A DNA stretch of 7,957 bases from CAZOWW01 sp964583765 (GTDB lineage: Bacteria > Actinomycetota > Actinomycetes > Actinomycetales > Kineosporiaceae), in NCBI GenBank assembly GCA_964583765.1, contig CAZOWW010000188.1, positions 1 through 7,957 of the forward strand, given 5' to 3'. Below are positions 5,095-7,957 of the stretch, in pieces. The notes under the pieces are model-generated. The model was not told the DNA's origin. It did not search any database and worked only from the letters and a program-made list of their open reading frames with translations. Each line of letters opens with the position of its first letter. Position 1 is the stretch's first letter. A program made the translations under genes and the position numbers.

Positions 5095-7314
5095 TCACAC
5101 GCCAGCGCCGGCCAGCGCGACCACGTGCCGTTCCTTCTCCCGCTCCTCCTGATGCCGGATGAGCGTGGGCACGTCGATGATCAGGGCCACCTCGCCGTTG
5201 CCCAGGATGGTCGACCCGCCGATGCCCTCGACATGGGCGAACAGCCGGCCGAGAGGCTTGATCACGGTCTGGAACTCCCCGAGCAGGGCGTCCACGACCA
5301 GGCCGATCCTGGTGCCCGCATGCTCGACCACGACCACGCTCTCCCGGCGGCTCCGCTCCTCGCACACGCGGAAGAGCCTGCGGAGCCGCACGAACGGCAG
5401 GACCTCGCCCCGCAGATCCATGTAGTCGTGCGAGTCCCGGCCCACCGGATGTTCGACGCACTCCACGACGTGGTCCAGCGGAACGACGAAGGAGGAGCCG
5501 CCCACCTTCACCCCGAAGGTGTCGATGATGGCCAGGGTGAGCGGGAGCCGGATCCGCATCGTCGTGCCGACGCCGAGGGCACTCTCGACCTCGACCGAGC
5601 CCCGAAGCTCCCCCACGTTGCGCTTGACGACATCCATGCCCACCCCCCGCCCGGAGAGGTTGGACACCTGATCCACCGTCGAGAACCCGGGCTCGAAGAT
5701 CAGGGCATGGACCTCCTGGTCGGTCAGCGGGATCCCGGCCTCGACCAGTCCCCGCTCGACGGCCTTGGCCATGATCCGCTCCCGGTCGAGGCCACCACCG
5801 TCGTCACTCACCTCGATCACGATGCTGCCCGAGTCGTGGAAGGCGTTGAGCTTCAGGACGCCGGGCCCTGGCTTGCCGCGCTCCGACCGCACCTGCGCCG
5901 GTTCGATGCCGTGGTCCATCGCGTTGCGGACCAGGTGCATGAGCGGGTCGCCGATCTTCTCCACGAGGGCCTTGTCCACCTCGGTCTCCCCGCCGGAGAC
6001 CACGAGGTTGATCTGCTTGCCCAGTTCCTCGCTCACGTCCCGGACCACGCGCTGGAACCGCCCGAAGATGGTGCCGATCGGGACCATGCGCAGCTGCAGC
6101 GCGCTGTCCCGCACCTCCTCGACGAGGCGCATGACCTCGCCCACGGACTCGATCAGGACGATGTTGGCACTGTCCGCGGCCCGCACCCCGGCGCCGGCGC
6201 CGGCGATCACCAGCTCGCCGACCACGTTGATGAGCCGGTCCAGGCGGGCGGCGTCCACCCGGATCGACTCGCCCTCCCGCCGGGTGCGCTCGGTGGCCCG
6301 GCGCTGCTTGTCGATCGCCGCGTCCACGATCGGCTGCTGCACGATGCGCTCCTCGACGAGGATCTCGCCGAGCAGCCGGCGCTCGCCGGACGGTACCTCC
6401 TTCGACAGTTCCTCCTGACGACGCAGACCGGCGGTCAGTTCGGCGGCGGTCACCGCCCCCGACTGCACGAGCAGTTCCCCGATCCGCGCGTTCTCGTCGG
6501 GCACGGACTCGATGAGCGCGATGTACTCCTCGATCCGGCTGCCCGGGGGCAGTACGCGGATCATGCTCTCGTCGCGGACGAACTCGAAGACCTCCTCGAT
6601 CTCCTCCTTCGTGGCCGAACTGACCAGGGCGATCTCGTAGCCGAGGTAGTGGGTCTCCGGATCCATCGCGGCCGCTGCCGGGATCGCGTCGGACACGGGC
6701 AGGACGCAGGCGACGTCCCCGACCGTGGACAGGAACCGGATGGGGGTGAGGGGGTCGATGCCGTTGCGCAGGCAGTCGGGCCCGAACCGCAGGCTCAGGT
6801 GCCAGCTGCCCTCGGGCACCTCGCACGGCGCGATCTCCCAGATCCGGGGACCGAGGTCGGCTCCGGACGTCGTGCCACCGGTGACCGGTCCCGCCGACGC
6901 CACCGGATCCCGGTGCAGCAGGCCGTGCAGCGAGACGAGCAGTGCCTGCCCCGTCGCCAGCTCGTCGTCGGTCTCCTCGGTCCGACCCCGGGCCACTCCC
7001 TCGATCAGAGAGGCGATGTGGTCTCCGCAGGGCAGCAGGACGCCGACGAGCGCCGTGGACACGGGCAGGGACCCCTCCCGCACGTGGTCCAGGACCTCCT
7101 CGACGACGTGGGTGAAGCGCACCACGTGGTCCAGACCGAAGAGCCCCGCGGACCCCTTGATCGTGTGTGCCGCGCGGAACACCGCGTTCACCATCTCGGT
7201 GGAGTCCTCCACCGACTCCAGGGCGAGGAGGCTCTCCTCCATGTCCTCCAGGAGCTCACGGCACTCGACGACGAACGACGCCCGGGCCGCCTGCATCTCG
7301 TCCTCGTATGCCAT
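5095..7314 (-). CDS. cheA: Chemotaxis histidine kinase CheA (non-classical architecture)
   Basis: A 739-residue kinase that autophosphorylates on a histidine and passes phosphate to CheY, working at the membrane in receptor-CheW arrays. Domains in order: HPt (1-110) with phosphoacceptor H50 in AAHTIKGSAG; an insert of about 100 residues (157-260, from WEIAPCEVPEG to MIRVLPP) in place of a recognisable P2; two 24-residue repeats (277-300 and 314-337) resembling MshEN motifs; dimerisation helices (about 349-430); the HATPase with N box HLVRNAMDHG (460-469), G1 DDGGGLD (504-510), F box FEPGFST (540-546), G2 GRGVGMD (555-561) and G3 GVGTT (581-585); and a CheW-like P5 domain (about 594-725). All key catalytic residues are present, so it should be active. 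The ATG at 7314 overlaps the upstream STAS stop by one base (TGATG), with AGGGGG six bases before it, indicating translational coupling. It is the last gene of the operon, since the next gene leftward converges on it. No cheW, cheR or cheB follows within the window. Confidence 0.96.
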   Translation of the reverse strand: MAYEDEMQAARASFVVECRELLEDMEESLLALESVEDSTEMVNAVFRAAHTIKGSAGLFGLDHVVRFTHVVEEVLDHVREGSLPVSTALVGVLLPCGDHIASLIEGVARGRTEETDDELATGQALLVSLHGLLHRDPVASAGPVTGGTTSGADLGPRIWEIAPCEVPEGSWHLSLRFGPDCLRNGIDPLTPIRFLSTVGDVACVLPVSDAIPAAAAMDPETHYLGYEIALVSSATKEEIEEVFEFVRDESMIRVLPPGSRIEEYIALIESVPDENARIGELLVQSGAVTAAELTAGLRRQEELSKEVPSGERRLLGEILVEERIVQQPIVDAAIDKQRRATERTRREGESIRVDAARLDRLINVVGELVIAGAGAGVRAADSANIVLIESVGEVMRLVEEVRDSALQLRMVPIGTIFGRFQRVVRDVSEELGKQINLVVSGGETEVDKALVEKIGDPLMHLVRNAMDHGIEPAQVRSERGKPGPGVLKLNAFHDSGSIVIEVSDDGGGLDRERIMAKAVERGLVEAGIPLTDQEVHALIFEPGFSTVDQVSNLSGRGVGMDVVKRNVGELRGSVEVESALGVGTTMRIRLPLTLAIIDTFGVKVGGSSFVVPLDHVVECVEHPVGRDSHDYMDLRGEVLPFVRLRRLFRVCEERSRRESVVVVEHAGTRIGLVVDALLGEFQTVIKPLGRLFAHVEGIGGSTILGNGEVALIIDVPTLIRHQEEREKERHVVALAGAGV

Positions 7315-7748
7315 CAGGCGCCCCCTGCCTCGTGTCGCTGTGCCGGTTCCTGCGCGTGCCTCAGTTCGTGCGCCCGCTCCAGCCGGGTCCGCATCGCCTC
7401 GTCCAGCTGGACGATCTCCAGCACCTGGCGGACCGCCGCGGAATGGCGGGTGAAGGTCAGCGCCCGGCCCTGCTGCCGGGCCTCGCGCCGGGCGAGCAGG
7501 AGCAGTTGGAGCCCGGCCGAGTCGAGCTCGGCCACCCCCGACAGGTCCAGCTCCAGTTCGTCGCCGGACCCGAGGAAGTCCAGGAGGCGGCCCTTGATGT
7601 CCAGGGCGTGGAAGATGGTCACCTCGCCCTCCAGCGCCAGGACCGCAGGGGCGGTCCCGCCCGGGGCACCGGAGACGCCGGTCCCGCCCGAGGTACCCGA
7701 GGCCCGGGTCCTGCCCGGCGCGCGGGTCGCGCCTGAGGTCCGGATCAC
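7314..7748 (-). CDS. STAS-domain protein (anti-sigma-factor-antagonist-like) in chemotaxis operon
   Basis: A 144-residue protein. Residues 1-34 are a low-complexity Gly/Thr/Ser/Ala/Pro/Arg tail. Residues of about 36-118 form a STAS domain, with the beta-strand VLALEGEVTIFHALDIKG, then LELDLSGVAELDSAGLQLLLLARR, then the closing helix around AVRQVLEIVQLDEAM. The DSAG (76-79) motif keeps the serine (S77) that is the phosphorylation switch in SpoIIAA-type antagonists. Such domains act as phosphorylation-controlled partners of kinases or scaffold proteins; the partner here is unknown. I chose the GTG at 7748 because it overlaps the cheY stop in a GTGA junction, the usual sign of coupled translation. 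A start at 7811 would overlap cheY by 67 bases. No Shine-Dalgarno precedes the GTG, in line with reinitiation after cheY. The C-terminus is His/Arg/Glu-rich. Domain assignment is firm; its role in chemotaxis is inferred from position. Confidence 0.85.
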   Translation of the reverse strand: MIRTSGATRAPGRTRASGTSGGTGVSGAPGGTAPAVLALEGEVTIFHALDIKGRLLDFLGSGDELELDLSGVAELDSAGLQLLLLARREARQQGRALTFTRHSAAVRQVLEIVQLDEAMRTRLERAHELRHAQEPAQRHEAGGA

Positions 7749-7957
7749 GGCAGGATCAGCTTCGAGACGGCGGCGAGCATCTGCGCGGGTTGGAACGGCT
7801 TGACCACCCACGCCTTGGCGCCGGCGGCCTGTCCCTCCCGTTTCTTGGCTTCCTGGGACTCGGTGGTGAGCATGATGATCGGGGTGAACTTGTAGGTCGG
7901 GAGCTTCTTCGCCTCCCGCACGAAGGTGATCCCGTCCATCACGGGCATGTTGACGTC
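7745..7957 (-). CDS. cheY: CheY-like response regulator receiver domain (partial, 5' end beyond right edge)
   Basis: The last 70 codons of a receiver domain are visible, ending at TGA 7747-7745. The visible part starts exactly at the probable phosphoacceptor aspartate in DVNMPVMDG. It continues with the switch threonine in IIMLTTES and the conserved lysine in VVKPF, followed by the final helix PAQMLAAVSKLILP and the stop. No output domain follows, so this is a stand-alone CheY-type protein that would diffuse from CheA to the motor or another target. The N-terminal acidic pocket lies outside the window. The stop overlaps the STAS start by four bases. LTTES with the following basic EAKKRE helix is usual for CheY proteins in operons of this kind. 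A receiver for a non-flagellar output cannot be excluded. Confidence 0.9.
   Translation of the reverse strand, partial: DVNMPVMDGITFVREAKKLPTYKFTPIIMLTTESQEAKKREGQAAGAKAWVVKPFQPAQMLAAVSKLILP

Noticed and set aside
2843..5152. Plus-strand open frame of 769 codons across hflX and the methyltransferase
   Set aside because: Antisense to HflX and out of frame with the methyltransferase, so it is a composition artefact.
4891..7803. Long open frame on the plus strand (970 codons) opposite cheA and the STAS gene
   Set aside because: It is the antisense shadow of GC-rich genes, in which stops are rare. The composition is His/Asp/Arg/Pro-rich without motifs, whereas the minus strand encodes clear CheA and STAS domains.
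7749..7811. Upstream extension of the STAS gene to a start at 7811
   Set aside because: It would overlap cheY by 67 bases. The GTG at 7748 forms a GTGA overlap with the cheY stop and leaves the STAS domain complete.

Overview
The window is GC-rich, densely coded DNA with strong G/C bias at third codon positions, GTG starts and likely leaderless promoters. It looks like an actinomycete (Actinomycetota) chromosome, and a complete chemotaxis kinase gene points to a flagellated or otherwise motile genus. The genus cannot be fixed from this sequence. No rRNA, tRNA, CRISPR array, insertion sequence or prophage is visible, and no gene-free stretch exceeds 300 bases.

Layout from left to right: (1) The start of a coiled-coil protein gene (minus strand, running off the left edge) whose visible end is built from perfect 21-bp / 7-residue tandem repeats. 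(2) A DinG/XPD-type iron-sulfur DNA helicase (minus). (3) The ribosome-associated GTPase HflX (minus), just upstream of the helicase. (4) Divergent from hflX, a small RsmC-like rRNA guanine-N2 methyltransferase (plus). (5) Convergent to it, the end of a chemotaxis operon on the minus strand. In transcription order this is a CheY-type receiver (cut by the right edge), a STAS-domain protein and a CheA histidine kinase.

The left half is a housekeeping block for ribosome maintenance (HflX, methyltransferase) and genome maintenance (helicase). The right half is a signalling unit whose three genes overlap by 1-4 bases, so they are almost certainly co-transcribed and translationally coupled. CheA is not the E. 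coli type. Between the phosphotransfer and dimerisation domains it carries an insert of about 100 residues followed by two 24-residue repeats resembling the MshEN nucleotide-binding motif. Together with the STAS protein inserted between cheY and cheA, this is the least conventional part of the window.

Regulatory signals are read by eye. The same TAGGCT-N6-ATG arrangement precedes both the helicase and the methyltransferase and suggests leaderless mRNAs. A CCTAGG palindrome may drive hflX and the methyltransferase in opposite directions. One perfect DnaA box lies upstream of the coiled-coil gene. No wholly unknown multi-gene system is evident; the best leads are the CheA architecture with its STAS partner and the repeat-expanded coiled-coil gene.
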